From: Caldicoprobacter oshimai DSM 21659
GTDB lineage: Bacteria > Bacillota > Clostridia > Caldicoprobacterales > Caldicoprobacteraceae
DNA: 64,000 nucleotides
Direction of reading: 5' to 3'
NCBI GenBank assembly: GCA_000526435.1
Contig: JAGB01000003.1
Coordinates: 186,001-250,000, forward strand
The notes below the pieces were generated by a model. It was not told where the DNA came from. It did not search any database and saw nothing but the letters and a program-made list of their open reading frames with translations. The position numbers and the translations under genes were made by a program. Below are positions 38,950-50,281 of the stretch, piece by piece (the first letter of the stretch is position 1; each line of letters opens with the position of its first letter).

Positions 38950-39777
38950 CTAACGCCTGCGCTTGATAATATACTTATCGGATTCCTTGTTCTTTTTCCT
39001 GGTCTTATAGCCCAAAGTAGGTTTACCCCATGGTGTAACAGGTGCTGGTAGTCCAATAGGTGCTTTGCCTTCGCCACCGCCATGAGGATGATCCACCGGG
39101 TTCATAGCAGAACCGCGTACTGTTGGACGTATGCCCATATGACGTTTACGACCAGCCTTCCCGATCGAAACATTCTCATGATCCAGGTTTCCAACCTGTC
39201 CAATGGTAGCCCTGCAATCCAAATGTATCATCCTTATTTCTCCAGAGGGCAACCTGACATGGGCATAATCCCCTTCCTTTGCCATCAGCTGAGCGGCTCC
39301 GCCAGCAGCCCGTACCAATTGCCCCCCACGGCCCGGATACAGCTCTATGTTGTGAATGATGGTTCCCACAGGAATATTCCTTAAAGGCAGGGCATTTCCT
39401 ACCTTGATGTCAACATTTTCACCCGACATCACAGTGTCGCCAACTTTTAAGCCTAAAGGAGCTATGATATACCTCTTTTCGCCATCCTTGTAATGGAGCA
39501 GGGCTATATTGGCAGTCCTGTTGGGGTCATATTCGATAGCCGCCACTTTAGCAGGGATGTTATCCTTATCTCTCTTAAAATCAATTATTCTGTATTTCCT
39601 TTTTACTCCACCGCCTCTGTGCCTGACGGTTATACGACCTTCATTATTTCTACCAGAATGCTTCTTTAAAGGCACCACTAAAGACTTTTCGGGCTCTTTC
39701 TTTGTGATCTCTTCAAAGGTCAAAACGCTCATGTTGCGCCTACCAGGGGAGGTTGGCTTATACACTTTTATACCCAT
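38950..39777 (-). CDS. rplB: 50S ribosomal protein L2
   Basis: 275 residues, near the peptidyl transferase centre. [40 protein letters not shown] and the conserved [17 protein letters not shown] with its functional His. Confidence 0.98.
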   Translation of the reverse strand: MGIKVYKPTSPGRRNMSVLTFEEITKKEPEKSLVVPLKKHSGRNNEGRITVRHRGGGVKRKYRIIDFKRDKDNIPAKVAAIEYDPNRTANIALLHYKDGEKRYIIAPLGLKVGDTVMSGENVDIKVGNALPLRNIPVGTIIHNIELYPGRGGQLVRAAGGAAQLMAKEGDYAHVRLPSGEIRMIHLDCRATIGQVGNLDHENVSIGKAGRKRHMGIRPTVRGSAMNPVDHPHGGGEGKAPIGLPAPVTPWGKPTLGYKTRKKNKESDKYIIKRRR

Positions 39778-39793
39778 GATTCCTTATCCCTCC

Positions 39794-40090
39794 TTATTGC
39801 GCCATTCCTTCAAAGAACGGGATTTCCTTGCTGTCAGGAGCAAGTTTGACGATCGCCTTTTTATATGCAGGCGTCCTCCCTACATGGACACCCATTCTCT
39901 TGAGCTTGCCCTTGTATCTCATGGTGTTTACCTTCTCAACCTTCACGCCGAATATCTGCTCTATAGCTTTTTTTATCTCTATCTTATTGGCGTTTATGTC
40001 CACTATAAACGTGTACTTCTTGTTTTGCATCTCCTTATAGCTCTTTTCAGTCAAAACCGGCCTTATGATTATATCGTGGGGATTCTTCAT
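39794..40090 (-). CDS. rplW: 50S ribosomal protein L23
   Basis: 98 residues at the tunnel exit. [20 protein letters not shown] and [20 protein letters not shown]. Its ATG overlaps the last base of the rplD stop (TAATG). Confidence 0.97.
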   Translation of the reverse strand: MKNPHDIIIRPVLTEKSYKEMQNKKYTFIVDINANKIEIKKAIEQIFGVKVEKVNTMRYKGKLKRMGVHVGRTPAYKKAIVKLAPDSKEIPFFEGMAQ

Positions 40091-40713
40091 TACGCGTACA
40101 CCTCCTCTATACGGCGCACGGCATCCTGAGTGGCTATAAACATATCATAATTCAATATATCCAGCACATTAAGCGTATTTATATAGGCAAGCTTTACGCC
40201 TGGAATGTTCCGTATGGCTCTCTGCACTACTTCGTCTTTCTCCGGCAAAACCACCAATGCCTTCCTGGTTACTTTGAGATTTTTCAATACTCTTGCCATT
40301 TCCTTAGTCTTGGGTTGCGGCAATTTTAGCGAGTCAAGTACGATGATCTCATCATTTGCAACCTTGGACGATAATGCGCTCTTCATTGCCAGCCTGCGAA
40401 TCTTCTTGGGTACGGTGTAGGAATAATCCCTCGGCTTTGGAGCAAACACCACACCACCCTTAACCCATAAGGGCGAGCGGATGCTACCATGCCGTGCACG
40501 ACCAGTACCTTTCTGCCTCCAGGGCTTTCTGCCGCCGCCACGCACTTCTCCGCGCGTCAAAGCGGACTGTGTACCCTGTCGCTTATTGGCCAGCTGCATC
40601 TTTACCACTTGATATATAGCCGCTTCATTGATCTCTGCACCAAATACCCCGTCATCTAAATAAATCTCGCCTACAGGGGTGCCTTCTATGTTATATAAAG
40701 CTACGTTGGGCAT
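40090..40713 (-). CDS. rplD: 50S ribosomal protein L4
   Basis: 207 residues. The tunnel loop reads [20 protein letters not shown] and [19 protein letters not shown], and [15 protein letters not shown] is the C-terminal signature. In enterobacteria L4 regulates the S10 operon; no such leader is evident here. Confidence 0.98.
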   Translation of the reverse strand: MPNVALYNIEGTPVGEIYLDDGVFGAEINEAAIYQVVKMQLANKRQGTQSALTRGEVRGGGRKPWRQKGTGRARHGSIRSPLWVKGGVVFAPKPRDYSYTVPKKIRRLAMKSALSSKVANDEIIVLDSLKLPQPKTKEMARVLKNLKVTRKALVVLPEKDEVVQRAIRNIPGVKLAYINTLNVLDILNYDMFIATQDAVRRIEEVYA

Positions 40714-40744
40714 AACTTCTCCTCCCTTCTTAAAGCATATACCC

Positions 40745-41386
40745 CTATTTCTCTGCTGCTTGTTTTACCGTTTCCTTGATGATGAGCAATGCGCCCTTAG
40801 GCCCCGGTACCGACCCTTTTATCAGCATGAGATTCCTTTCAGGGTCTACCTTGACAACCTCCAGGTTTTGGATGGTTACCCTCTCCACTCCCATCCTGCC
40901 AGGAAGCTTTTTGGTCTTTAATACGCGACCCGGAAAAGTATTAGAACCCATAGAACCAGGACCTCTATGGTATTTAGAACCGTGGGTCTCAGGCCCTCTG
41001 CTATGATTCCATCTCTTGATGTTACCGGTAAAACCTTTACCTTTGCTGTAACCCGTTACGTCTACCCTGTCACCTTCTGAAAAGATATCCGCCTTTATCT
41101 CGCTTCCCACTTTATAGTCTTCAATGTTGGAAACTCTGAGTTCCCTTAAATACCTTTTATATGGCACCTTGGCTTTATCGAAATGGCCTTTTAAAGGCTT
41201 GTTCAAAAGCCTTTCGGGGATATCCTCAAAGCCCACCTGAATAGCGCTGTACCCATCCTTTTCCGGAGTCTTTATCTGGGTAACAACGCAAGGGCCTGCC
41301 TCAACCACAGTAACCGGTACCACCACGCCATCTTTGGTAAAAACCTGGGTCATCCCCAACTTTTTACCCAGAATCGCCTTAGTCAT
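40745..41386 (-). CDS. rplC: 50S ribosomal protein L3
   Basis: 213 residues. [19 protein letters not shown] and [20 protein letters not shown], the central loop toward the peptidyl transferase site. ATG 41386 has GGAGG 9 bases upstream; the TTG at 41395 lies too near it. Confidence 0.98.
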   Translation of the reverse strand: MTKAILGKKLGMTQVFTKDGVVVPVTVVEAGPCVVTQIKTPEKDGYSAIQVGFEDIPERLLNKPLKGHFDKAKVPYKRYLRELRVSNIEDYKVGSEIKADIFSEGDRVDVTGYSKGKGFTGNIKRWNHSRGPETHGSKYHRGPGSMGSNTFPGRVLKTKKLPGRMGVERVTIQNLEVVKVDPERNLMLIKGSVPGPKGALLIIKETVKQAAEK

Positions 41387-41426
41387 TCGTCTCAACCTCC
41401 ATTCCCTAGTAGTGGCTCTCTACCGC

Positions 41427-41735
41427 TCACAGTTTAATTTCGATATCCACCCCAGCAGGAAGATCTAGCCTCATCAAAGAATCCACGGTCTTGGGAGTAG
41501 GATTTAGTATATCTATCAGGCGCTTATGCGTCCTCATCTCAAATTGCTCGCGGGAATCCTTGTACTTGTGCGGAGCACGAAGTATGGTTATTATGCTCTT
41601 TTCAACGGGCAAAGGAATAGGACCCGATACTTTTGCCCCTGTCCTCTTGGCAGTCTCTACTATTTTCTGAGCCGATTGATCTATCAAAACGTGATCATAG
41701 GCCTTCAATTTAATCCTGATTTTTTGAGTCGCCAT
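41427..41735 (-). CDS. rpsJ: 30S ribosomal protein S10
   Basis: 102 residues: [20 protein letters not shown] and [20 protein letters not shown]. First gene of the S10 run, 156 bases after tuf; I see no convincing terminator or promoter in that gap, so read-through from the str operon is likely. Confidence 0.98.
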   Translation of the reverse strand: MATQKIRIKLKAYDHVLIDQSAQKIVETAKRTGAKVSGPIPLPVEKSIITILRAPHKYKDSREQFEMRTHKRLIDILNPTPKTVDSLMRLDLPAGVDIEIKL

Positions 41736-41891
41736 GTTCTCCCTCCTTTAAACACCACGCAGGTTTTACCCGGCCACATTTCAACTAAAGCTTCAAGGAC
41801 ATCCCCGCTTCATCCACCGGGCTACTTAAAACGGCTGTAGCTCTGGTGTCCACAGGTATTCCCATTTTAAAACCGGCTTACCGGCAATTCA

Positions 41892-43103
41892 TTACTCGAT
41901 GATTTTAGTTACAGCACCGGCGCCTACAGTCCTGCCACCTTCTCTTATAGCAAACCTCAACCCTTCCTCTATCGCTATGGGCGTAATGAGCTTCACCTTC
42001 ATGTTCACGTTGTCACCCGGCATCACCATCTCTACTCCCTCAGGCAGCTCTATCACGCCAGTCACGTCAGTCGTCCTGAAGTAAAACTGCGGCCTGTACC
42101 CGCTGAAAAACGGCGTGTGCCTTCCTCCCTCTTCCTTCGTCAACACGTATACCTGCGCATAAAACTCAGTGTGCGGCTTGATGGTCCCAGGCTGTGCCAA
42201 TACCTGGCCCCTCTCTATCTCGTCCTTCTGTATACCCCTCAGCAGCGCTCCTATGTTGTCCCCAGCTACGGCCTCGTCAAGTGTCTTCCTGAACATCTCT
42301 ACTCCCGTAACTACCGTCGCCCTGGGCTTCTCTGCAAACCCTACTATCTCTACCGTATCCGATACCTTCAGCCTCCCTCTCTCTACCCTTCCCGTCGCTA
42401 CCGTACCTCGACCTGTTATCGAAAATACGTCCTCTATCGGCATCAGGAACGGCTTGTCAACTTCCCTCTGCGGCGTCGGTACATACTCATCTACCGCATT
42501 CATCAGCTCAAATATCGCCTTGCACCAGGGATCGTTCTCTACATCCCCGCCGCTCTGCGCTACCTCAAGCGCCTTCAGCGCAGACCCTCTTATAATCGGT
42601 ACCTCATCCCCTGGAAACTCGTACTCATTGAGCAGCTCCCTCACTTCCATCTCTACCAGCTCAAGCAGCTCCTCGTCGTCTACCATGTCCACCTTGTTCA
42701 AAAATACTACAATGTATGGCACCCCTACCTGCCTGGCCAGCAGTATGTGCTCACGAGTCTGCGGCATCGGCCCATCTGCCGCCGATACCACCAGTATCGC
42801 ACCATCCATCTGCGCTGCCCCGGTTATCATGTTCTTTACATAGTCAGCGTGACCAGGACAGTCCACGTGTGCATAGTGCCTCTTCTCGGTCTCGTACTCC
42901 ACATGCGACGTGTTGATGGTTATTCCCCTCTCCTTCTCCTCGGGCGCCTTGTCAATATCTTCATACTTCATGGCATGTGCCTTCCCGTACTTGGCCAGCA
43001 CCATCGTTATCGCCGCCGTCAGCGTAGTCTTCCCGTGGTCTACGTGCCCTATCGTACCTATGTTTACGTGCGGTTTCGTCCTCTCAAACTTCGCCTTTGC
43101 CAT
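41892..43103 (-). CDS. tuf: Elongation factor Tu, copy 1 (str operon)
   Basis: Delivers aminoacyl-tRNA to the ribosome. 403 residues. GTPase motifs: GHVDHGKTT, the DCPGHADY switch [10 protein letters not shown] and GSALKAL; domain 2 and 3 signatures follow ([28 protein letters not shown]). It differs from the second copy at one residue: Met in [13 protein letters not shown] here, Thr there. Follows fusA by 32 bases in the str operon. Confidence 0.98.
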   Translation of the reverse strand: MAKAKFERTKPHVNIGTIGHVDHGKTTLTAAITMVLAKYGKAHAMKYEDIDKAPEEKERGITINTSHVEYETEKRHYAHVDCPGHADYVKNMITGAAQMDGAILVVSAADGPMPQTREHILLARQVGVPYIVVFLNKVDMVDDEELLELVEMEVRELLNEYEFPGDEVPIIRGSALKALEVAQSGGDVENDPWCKAIFELMNAVDEYVPTPQREVDKPFLMPIEDVFSITGRGTVATGRVERGRLKVSDTVEIVGFAEKPRATVVTGVEMFRKTLDEAVAGDNIGALLRGIQKDEIERGQVLAQPGTIKPHTEFYAQVYVLTKEEGGRHTPFFSGYRPQFYFRTTDVTGVIELPEGVEMVMPGDNVNMKVKLITPIAIEEGLRFAIREGGRTVGAGAVTKIIE

Positions 43104-43135
43104 CTCTTCTTTCCTCCTCCTTAAATTTTTTAAAT

Positions 43136-45202
43136 TTACTTCTTTATAATTTTCTCAAGAAGGTTCTTTGGAACCTCTTCATAGTGGGACATCTGCATTA
43201 CATAGCTACCTCGTCCCTGAGTCTTTGAACGAAGGTCAGTGGCATATCCAAACATCTCAGCCAATGGCACATAAGCCTTTATCACCTGCACACCGGAACG
43301 CAGCTCTGTACCTTCGATTCTCCCACGTCGAGAAGAAATATCGCCTATTACATCACCCATATACTCTTCTGGAACGGTCACCTCAACCTTCATAATGGGT
43401 TCCAGAAGCACAGGATCAGCTTTTTGCATGGCTTCCTTAAACGCCATAGAAGCCGCTACCTTAAAGGCCATCTCAGACGAGTCTACTTCATGGTACGAAC
43501 CGTCAAAGACGGTAACCCTTACATCTATTACTGGATACCCGGCCAATACGCCGCTTTCCATGGCCTCACGAACGCCGCTTTCAACTGCCGGTATATATTC
43601 TTTAGGGATAACGCCGCCAACAATTTTGTTGACAAACTCAAATCCCTTACCCGGCTCAAGCGGTTCAACCTCAAGCCATACATGGCCGTACTGACCACGA
43701 CCACCGGTCTGCCTGATGAACCTTCCCTCGGCCTTGACAGCCTTCTTGATGGTCTCGCGATAGGCCACCTGCGGCTTACCCACATTGGCCTCTACCTTAA
43801 ATTCCCTGACCAAACGATCCACAATGATTTCAAGGTGCAGCTCTCCCATTCCAGCGATAATGGTCTGACCTGTTTCGTGGTCAACAAAAGCCCTGAAGGT
43901 GGGATCTTCCTCTGCCAGCCTCTGCAGCGCAACCGACAACTTTTCCTGGCCTGCCTTTGTCTTGGGTTCAATTGCAACCTGTATAACCGGCTCAGGAAAT
44001 ACCATCGACTCGAGGACTATCGGGTTATTCTCATCGCACAGGGTATGACCCGTTATGGTGTTCTTCAAGCCTACCACCGCTACTATGTCGCCTGCATAGG
44101 CCTCAGAGATCTCCTCGCGGTGATCGGCGTGCATGCGCAAAACTCGTCCAATCCTCTCCTTGGTACCCCTGGTGGTGTTGTACACATAGGTTCCAGACCT
44201 CAGCACACCGGAGTAGACGCGCACATACACCAGCTTTCCAACGTAGGGGTCAACCATTACCTTAAACGCCAAAGCGCTCAAAGGTTCATCATCCGATGGA
44301 TGTCTTACGATCTCCCCGCCAGTATCAGGCGATGTACCTACCACAGGCGGTAAGTCAAGCGGTGAAGGTAGATAATCCACAATGGCATCGAGCAAAGGCT
44401 GTACCCCTTTGTTTCTGTACGATGAACCACACAGCACCGGCACTATCTTGAAAGAGATAGTAGCTTTGCGTAGCGCTGCCTTTATTTCCTCTTCTGCGAG
44501 CTCTTCGCCCTCGAGGTATTTCATCATGAGCTCGTCATCCTGCTCTGCAACAACTTCCAGCAGCTTGGTCCTGTACTCCTCAACCAGTTCTTTTAGGTCA
44601 TCAGGGACTTCCTTTTCCTCGCTCTGGGTTCCCAGGTCATCAAGATAATATATGGCCTTATTCCGCACCAGGTCAACAATTCCTCTGAAGTCGGCTTCCT
44701 TCCCAATGGGGATTTGAATGGGAACAGGATTGGCTCCCAATCTTTCGCGGATCATGTTTACAACGTTGAAAAAGTCAGCCCCAACTATATCCATCTTGTT
44801 TACATATGCCAAGCGAGGAACTTTATATTTATTAGCCTGGCGCCAAACAGTTTCGGATTGTGGCTCTACTCCTCCTTTTGCGCAAAATATCGCCACAGAA
44901 CCATCGAGAACGCGCAAAGAGCGTTCGACTTCTACTGTGAAGTCCACGTGCCCTGGCGTGTCAATGATGTTGATAAAGTGGCCCTTCCATATAGCTGTAG
45001 TAGCAGCCGATGTTATGGTAATACCGCGTTCCTGTTCCTGTACCATCCAGTCCATGGTAGCGGTACCTTCGTGTACCTCACCCATTCTATGGATCTTACC
45101 GGTATAGAACAGGATACGCTCGGTAGTAGTGGTCTTACCGGCATCAATGTGTGCCATTATACCGATATTTCTTACTTTTTCCATTGCTACTTCTCTAAGC
45201 AT
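43136..45202 (-). CDS. fusA: Elongation factor G
   Basis: Translocation GTPase, 688 residues. [20 protein letters not shown] (G1), the [11 protein letters not shown] switch [21 protein letters not shown] and [10 protein letters not shown] motifs, and domain IV/V sequence ([27 protein letters not shown]). ATG 45202 has GGAGGAGG upstream. Lies between rpsG and tuf. Confidence 0.98.
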   Translation of the reverse strand: MLREVAMEKVRNIGIMAHIDAGKTTTTERILFYTGKIHRMGEVHEGTATMDWMVQEQERGITITSAATTAIWKGHFINIIDTPGHVDFTVEVERSLRVLDGSVAIFCAKGGVEPQSETVWRQANKYKVPRLAYVNKMDIVGADFFNVVNMIRERLGANPVPIQIPIGKEADFRGIVDLVRNKAIYYLDDLGTQSEEKEVPDDLKELVEEYRTKLLEVVAEQDDELMMKYLEGEELAEEEIKAALRKATISFKIVPVLCGSSYRNKGVQPLLDAIVDYLPSPLDLPPVVGTSPDTGGEIVRHPSDDEPLSALAFKVMVDPYVGKLVYVRVYSGVLRSGTYVYNTTRGTKERIGRVLRMHADHREEISEAYAGDIVAVVGLKNTITGHTLCDENNPIVLESMVFPEPVIQVAIEPKTKAGQEKLSVALQRLAEEDPTFRAFVDHETGQTIIAGMGELHLEIIVDRLVREFKVEANVGKPQVAYRETIKKAVKAEGRFIRQTGGRGQYGHVWLEVEPLEPGKGFEFVNKIVGGVIPKEYIPAVESGVREAMESGVLAGYPVIDVRVTVFDGSYHEVDSSEMAFKVAASMAFKEAMQKADPVLLEPIMKVEVTVPEEYMGDVIGDISSRRGRIEGTELRSGVQVIKAYVPLAEMFGYATDLRSKTQGRGSYVMQMSHYEEVPKNLLEKIIKK

Positions 45203-45278
45203 TGTTGCACCTCCTCCCTTCTAAGAACAGCATTCCAGCATTCTCCATGGTTCAGGACGTGGCGCAAAAATATACTCC

Positions 45279-45761
<483 letters not shown>

Positions 45762-45795
45762 TTAACAAAAACTCTAATCGCTTTTTTGCATCACA

Positions 45796-46170
45796 TTACT
45801 TCTTGGGCTTCTTAGCACCGTACTTGGATCTCCCCTGTTGACGATTAGCAACGCCAGCAGCATCCAGAGCGCCACGTATAATATGATAACGCACACCGGG
45901 TAAGTCCTTAACCCTGCCCCCACGAATCAGAACCACCGAGTGTTCCTGCAAGTTGTGTCCAATTCCCGGAATGTATGCAGTAACCTCCACACCATTTACA
46001 AGGCGGACTCTCGCAATCTTACGAAGGGCAGAATTGGGCTTCTTGGGAGTAGTCGTCTTAACCGCGATACATACACCTCTCTTTTGGGGGCATCCCTTCA
46101 AGGCAGGTGCGGAAGACTTGTATTCGCGCTTTTCTCTCCCTTTTCGAACCAATTGATTGATGGTTGGCAT
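45796..46170 (-). CDS. rpsL: 30S ribosomal protein S12
   Basis: 124 residues. [40 protein letters not shown] (the lysine linked to streptomycin response, wild type KKPNS) and [20 protein letters not shown]. No resistance substitution is apparent at these sites. Confidence 0.98.
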   Translation of the reverse strand: MPTINQLVRKGREKREYKSSAPALKGCPQKRGVCIAVKTTTPKKPNSALRKIARVRLVNGVEVTAYIPGIGHNLQEHSVVLIRGGRVKDLPGVRYHIIRGALDAAGVANRQQGRSKYGAKKPKK

Positions 46171-46176
46171 TACTCT

Positions 46177-46443
46177 CTACACCTCCTTTCGATCAGCATC
46201 TCTCAAAATAGCAGCTGTAGCAGCCCCTACGTCAATGCCACAGATTCTACCCAATTCCTTCATCGAGTTCACGTAAAAAATGGGAACGTTATTTTTCTCG
46301 CACTCTTTCTTTATCCTCTCGCTTATATATTCATCTACATCCTTAGCGAGGTAAACCCTAACCGCCTTACCGGCATTGATAGCCTTCAGCGTCTGCTTCG
46401 TGCCAACGGTTTTGGCTGAAGCATTTTTTAATTCCTCTAACAT
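46177..46443 (-). CDS. L7Ae-family ribosomal-like RNA-binding protein
   Basis: 88 residues of the L7Ae/L30e/Gadd45 fold, a kink-turn RNA binder. TVGTKQTLKAINAGKAVRVY, DVDEYISERIKKECEKNNVP and GRICGIDVGAATAAIL match the Firmicute protein (YbxF/RplGB type) always found ahead of rpsL. Role in ribosome assembly is plausible but not proven. ATG 46443 has GGGGG 5 bases upstream; an ATG at 46455 is also in frame. First gene after the str promoter. Confidence 0.9.
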   Translation of the reverse strand: MLEELKNASAKTVGTKQTLKAINAGKAVRVYLAKDVDEYISERIKKECEKNNVPIFYVNSMKELGRICGIDVGAATAAILRDADRKEV

Positions 46444-46501
46444 GGCTACCCCCATCTTTCACGGAAAACTTAAATATTTCTAAAAAACAACACACTGCAG
46501 T

Positions 46502-46530
46502 ATTTTATCATTCTTAAATATCCCTGTCAA
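46502..46530 (-). promoter_or_regulatory. Strong promoter of the str operon
   Basis: Minus strand TTGACA at 46530-46525, 17 bases, TAAAAT at 46507-46502, placed between the rpoC terminator and the L7Ae-like gene. Leader about 50 bases. Confidence 0.85.
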
Positions 46531-46543
46531 CATATTTAAACAC

Positions 46544-46565
46544 AAAAATGGCTCATTTTTGAGCC
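46544..46565 (-). terminator. Rho-independent terminator after rpoC
   Basis: Minus-strand GGCTCA-AAAA-TGAGCC followed by ATTTTTG. It divides rpoBC from the str operon and lies just upstream of the str -35. Confidence 0.8.
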
Positions 46566-46611
46566 CTTTCTCCAAGAACAAACGCGAAAACAACACAATA
46601 AATATTTACAG

Positions 46612-46650
46612 TTTCTGCTGATATCGGGATTGCCCCAATATCAGCAGAAA
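46612..46650 (-). repeat. Long hairpin in the rpoC 3' region
   Basis: TTTCTGCTGATAT (46612-46624) and ATATCAGCAGAAA (46638-46650) pair perfectly over 13 bases, with an inner GGG/CCC. No T-run follows on either strand, so it is more likely an RNA stability or processing element of the rpoC mRNA than a terminator. Confidence 0.6.
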
Positions 46651-46685
46651 CATCGCCACGTAACATAACCCCTGTTACGCCTCAA

Positions 46686-49600
46686 TCAGACAGATGCTGC
46701 CGCTGTTTTTCTATCATTTTGTTTTTCGTCCTCCTGAGCTTTAAGCTCTTCCTCGGTACGCACCTCGATATCGCGGTACCTGCTCATGCCAGTGCCTGCC
46801 GGAATTAGCTTGCCGATGATGACATTCTCCTTAAGGCCCATCAGAGGATCGATCTTGCCCTTTACGGCTGCATCGGTCAGCACGCGCGTGGTTTCCTGGA
46901 AGGAAGCAGCTGACAGGAAGGAATCGGTGGCCAGCGATGCTTTAGTGATTCCCAGCAGCACCCTCTTGGCCACAGCAGGCTGCCCGCCCTGCTGCACAAT
47001 CCTCTCGTTTTCTCTCTCGAACTCGAATATATCTACCAGGCCACCAGGCAACATGTCGCTGTCACCTGGATCTTCTACTCTCACCTTGCGGAGCATCTGC
47101 CTGATGATTATCTCGATATGCTTATCATTTATATCTACACCCTGGTAACGATAAACCTTTTGAACCTCCTGCAAGAGATAAGCCTGTACGCCCTTTACAC
47201 CCTTTATCTTCAATATATCGTGCGGATTGACCGAACCTTCGGTAAGCTCATCCCCTGCTTCAATCTGCTGCCCATCTTCTACCCTTATTCGGGCACCATA
47301 GGGCACCGTATAGACCTTGGTTTCTCCGTCAGGCGACGTTACAATGATCTCCCTCTTTTTCTTGGTATCGTTTATCTTGACGGTACCTGAAATTTCGGAG
47401 ATAACCGCCAATCCTTTGGGCTTACGCGCTTCAAACAACTCCTCAACGCGCGGCAGACCCTGGGTGATATCCTCGCCGGCGACGCCACCGGTGTGGAAGG
47501 TTCTCATGGTCAGCTGAGTACCCGGCTCGCCAATGGACTGGGCAGCAATGATACCAACCGCTTCTCCCACGTTTACAGGATGGCCGGTGGCCAAATCAAT
47601 GCCGTAGCACTTGGCGCATACGCCATACTCGGTACGGCAGGTAAACACGCTGCGTATGCACACCTTTTGAATGCCGGCCTTTACAATCCGCTCAGCCTTT
47701 TCGTGGTCTATGAGCTCATTGGTGTATACTATGACCTCTCCAGTATTGGGGTCTATGACGTCTTCTGCGGCGTAGCGCCCTAAAATCCTGTCGATGAGCG
47801 GTTCGATGACCTCGTTACCTTCCCTTATCTCCGTCACCTCAAAGCCCTTTACCTCTTCTCCCAGTCTCGCAAAGCAGTCCTCTTCCCGTACGATGACGTC
47901 CTGGCTGACGTCAACCAAACGCCTGGTAAGATAACCCGAGTCAGCGGTACGCAGCGCGGTATCAGCTAATCCCTTTCTGGCGCCATGGGTGGATATGAAG
48001 AATTCCAGTACAGTCAAGCCCTCGCGGAAGTTAGAACGTATGGGCACCTCTATGATCACGCCAGCCGGGTTGGCCATAAGGCCGCGCATTCCGGCAAGCT
48101 GCCTGATCTGGTTAATGCTGCCACGTGCACCAGAGTTGGCCATCATGTACAGGTGGTTAAATGGGTCCATGGCAGCTAAAAGGGCCTGGGTGACCTTATC
48201 GGTGGTCTCATTCCATATGGATATGATCCTGTTGTACCTCTCTTCATCCGAGATAAGGCCACGGCGATACTGCCTCTCAATCCGTGCAACCTCTTCGTCG
48301 GCTTGTTTGAGAAGCTCTTGCTTCTCTTCGGGCACCACGATATCGGATACGCCTATTGTAATGGCGCCTTTTGTAGCATAGTGGAAACCCAGCGCCTTTA
48401 TCTTATCCAATACAATGGCGGTTTCGGTATTGCCATATTTGCGGTAACACCTGTCAACTATTTTTTCCAGCATCTTTTTATCTACCAGAGTATTGATTTC
48501 CAGGTCAAAGGCCTCATCCGGATTATTTCTGTCCTTGAATCCCAAATCCTGCGGAATGGCCTCGTTGAATATAACCCTGCCGGGCGTCACATCTATCAGT
48601 TTAGATACCTTCTCCCCATTTATCTCCTTTGTAACCCTCATCTTAACGCGGGCATGAAGTCCCACCTGACCCGTCTGATATGCCATTATCACCTCGTCGG
48701 GCCCTGTGAACACCCTTCCTTCGCCTTTCTCGCCTTCACGCTCAATGGTGAGATAATAACACCCTATAACCATATCCTGAGTGGGGCATACCACAGGCCG
48801 GCCATCCGAAGGCTTTAGCATGTTATGGATGGATAACATCAAAAAGCGTGCCTCAGCTTGAGCTTCTACCGACAGCGGAACGTGTACCGCCATTTGGTCA
48901 CCGTCAAAATCAGCGTTGTATGCTGTACACACCAGCGGGTGAATCTTTATGGCGCGCCCCTCTACCAAAACGGGCTCAAAGGCCTGGATTCCCAGACGGT
49001 GCAGTGTAGGTGCACGGTTCAAAAGCACGGGATGCTCCTTTATGACCTCCTCCAGCACATCCCATACTTCGGGCCTTACGCGCTCCACCATGCGCTTTGC
49101 GCTCTTTATGTTGTGGGCCAGCCCTTTTTCAACCAACCTCTTCATGACAAAGGGCTTAAACAGCTCCAGCGCCATCTCCTTTGGAAGCCCGCACTGATAC
49201 ATCTTAAGCTCGGGCCCCACCACGATTACAGAACGTCCCGAATAGTCCACGCGCTTTCCGAGCAGGTTTTGACGAAATCGCCCCTGTTTACCTTTAAGCA
49301 AATCGCTCAAGGACTTAAGCGGCCTGTTGCCCGGCCCTGTAACGGGGCGACCCCTCCTCCCGTTATCTATAAGGGCATCCACCGCTTCCTGCAGCATTCG
49401 TTTTTCATTTCTCACGATGATATCAGGAGCTCCCAGTTCCAGCAACCTCTTGAGACGATTGTTGCGGTTAATCACCCGCCTGTAAAGGTCATTGAGGTCC
49501 GAGGTAGCAAAACGGCCACCATCCAGCTGCACCATGGGACGGAGCTCAGGCGGAATAACCGGAATAACATCCAATATCATCCATTCTGGCCTGTTGCCCG

Positions 49601-50252
49601 ACTTTCTGAAAGCCTCCACCACTTCCAGGCGCTTTATGAGGCGTATACGCTTTTGACCTGTAGCCGTCTTTAGCTCCTCTCGCAGCTCTTTGGACAGTGC
49701 ATCCAAGTCAATCTCCTGTAGCAGCTCCTTTATGGCCTCGGCTCCCATCCCCGCCCGGAACCTGTTGCCGTATGTCTCCTGATACTCCCTATATTCCCTC
49801 TCGGTCAAAAGCTGCTTTTTGACCAGAGGCGTATCGCCCGGGTCTATTACCACATAAGCGGCAAAATACAAAACTTTTTCCAGAGCCCGGGGCGACATAT
49901 CAAGCAGCAAGCCCATGCGGCTGGGAACGCCCTTAAAGTACCATATATGGGATACTGGGGCAGCCAATTCAATATGCCCCATGCGCTCGCGGCGCACCTT
50001 AGACTTGGTCACTTCTACGCCGCAACGATCGCATATGATTCCCTTATACCGAACCCTCTTGTACTTTCCACAGTGGCATTCCCAGTCCTTTGTAGGTCCG
50101 AAGATTCTCTCACAAAACAGGCCATCCTTTTCAGGTTTTAAAGTCCTGTAGTTTATGGTCTCGGGCTTTTTAACCTCGCCCCGAGACCACTCGCGAATTT
50201 TATCAGGAGAAGCTAAACCAATCTGTATAGAGTCAAAGTTATTGAGTTCCAC
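46686..50252 (-). CDS. rpoC: RNA polymerase beta' subunit
   Basis: 1188 residues. The N-terminal zinc site [20 protein letters not shown], the catalytic [16 protein letters not shown] with three Mg-binding Asp, the trigger loop/bridge region ([21 protein letters not shown]) and the second zinc site [11 protein letters not shown] are all present. Start is GTG 50252, with AAGGAG 11 bases upstream. Follows rpoB by 29 bases. Confidence 0.98.
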   Translation of the reverse strand: MELNNFDSIQIGLASPDKIREWSRGEVKKPETINYRTLKPEKDGLFCERIFGPTKDWECHCGKYKRVRYKGIICDRCGVEVTKSKVRRERMGHIELAAPVSHIWYFKGVPSRMGLLLDMSPRALEKVLYFAAYVVIDPGDTPLVKKQLLTEREYREYQETYGNRFRAGMGAEAIKELLQEIDLDALSKELREELKTATGQKRIRLIKRLEVVEAFRKSGNRPEWMILDVIPVIPPELRPMVQLDGGRFATSDLNDLYRRVINRNNRLKRLLELGAPDIIVRNEKRMLQEAVDALIDNGRRGRPVTGPGNRPLKSLSDLLKGKQGRFRQNLLGKRVDYSGRSVIVVGPELKMYQCGLPKEMALELFKPFVMKRLVEKGLAHNIKSAKRMVERVRPEVWDVLEEVIKEHPVLLNRAPTLHRLGIQAFEPVLVEGRAIKIHPLVCTAYNADFDGDQMAVHVPLSVEAQAEARFLMLSIHNMLKPSDGRPVVCPTQDMVIGCYYLTIEREGEKGEGRVFTGPDEVIMAYQTGQVGLHARVKMRVTKEINGEKVSKLIDVTPGRVIFNEAIPQDLGFKDRNNPDEAFDLEINTLVDKKMLEKIVDRCYRKYGNTETAIVLDKIKALGFHYATKGAITIGVSDIVVPEEKQELLKQADEEVARIERQYRRGLISDEERYNRIISIWNETTDKVTQALLAAMDPFNHLYMMANSGARGSINQIRQLAGMRGLMANPAGVIIEVPIRSNFREGLTVLEFFISTHGARKGLADTALRTADSGYLTRRLVDVSQDVIVREEDCFARLGEEVKGFEVTEIREGNEVIEPLIDRILGRYAAEDVIDPNTGEVIVYTNELIDHEKAERIVKAGIQKVCIRSVFTCRTEYGVCAKCYGIDLATGHPVNVGEAVGIIAAQSIGEPGTQLTMRTFHTGGVAGEDITQGLPRVEELFEARKPKGLAVISEISGTVKINDTKKKREIIVTSPDGETKVYTVPYGARIRVEDGQQIEAGDELTEGSVNPHDILKIKGVKGVQAYLLQEVQKVYRYQGVDINDKHIEIIIRQMLRKVRVEDPGDSDMLPGGLVDIFEFERENERIVQQGGQPAVAKRVLLGITKASLATDSFLSAASFQETTRVLTDAAVKGKIDPLMGLKENVIIGKLIPAGTGMSRYRDIEVRTEEELKAQEDEKQNDRKTAAASV

Positions 50253-50281
50253 CGAAGCTTCCGCTCCTTTCTTTAATAGTC

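Noticed and set aside
41736-41891. CCGG repeat after tuf copy 1 as a terminator
   Set aside because: Only a four-base self-complementary stem; read-through to rpsJ is more likely.
42117-43124. Plus-strand open frame of 335 codons opposite tuf copy 1, mirrored at 58109-59122 opposite copy 2
   Set aside because: It is the antisense shadow of tuf created by its biased codon use; the two frames match only because tuf itself is duplicated. No ribosome site and low-complexity content.
43424-44353. Plus-strand open frame of 309 codons opposite fusA
   Set aside because: Shadow of fusA codon bias with no protein-family features.
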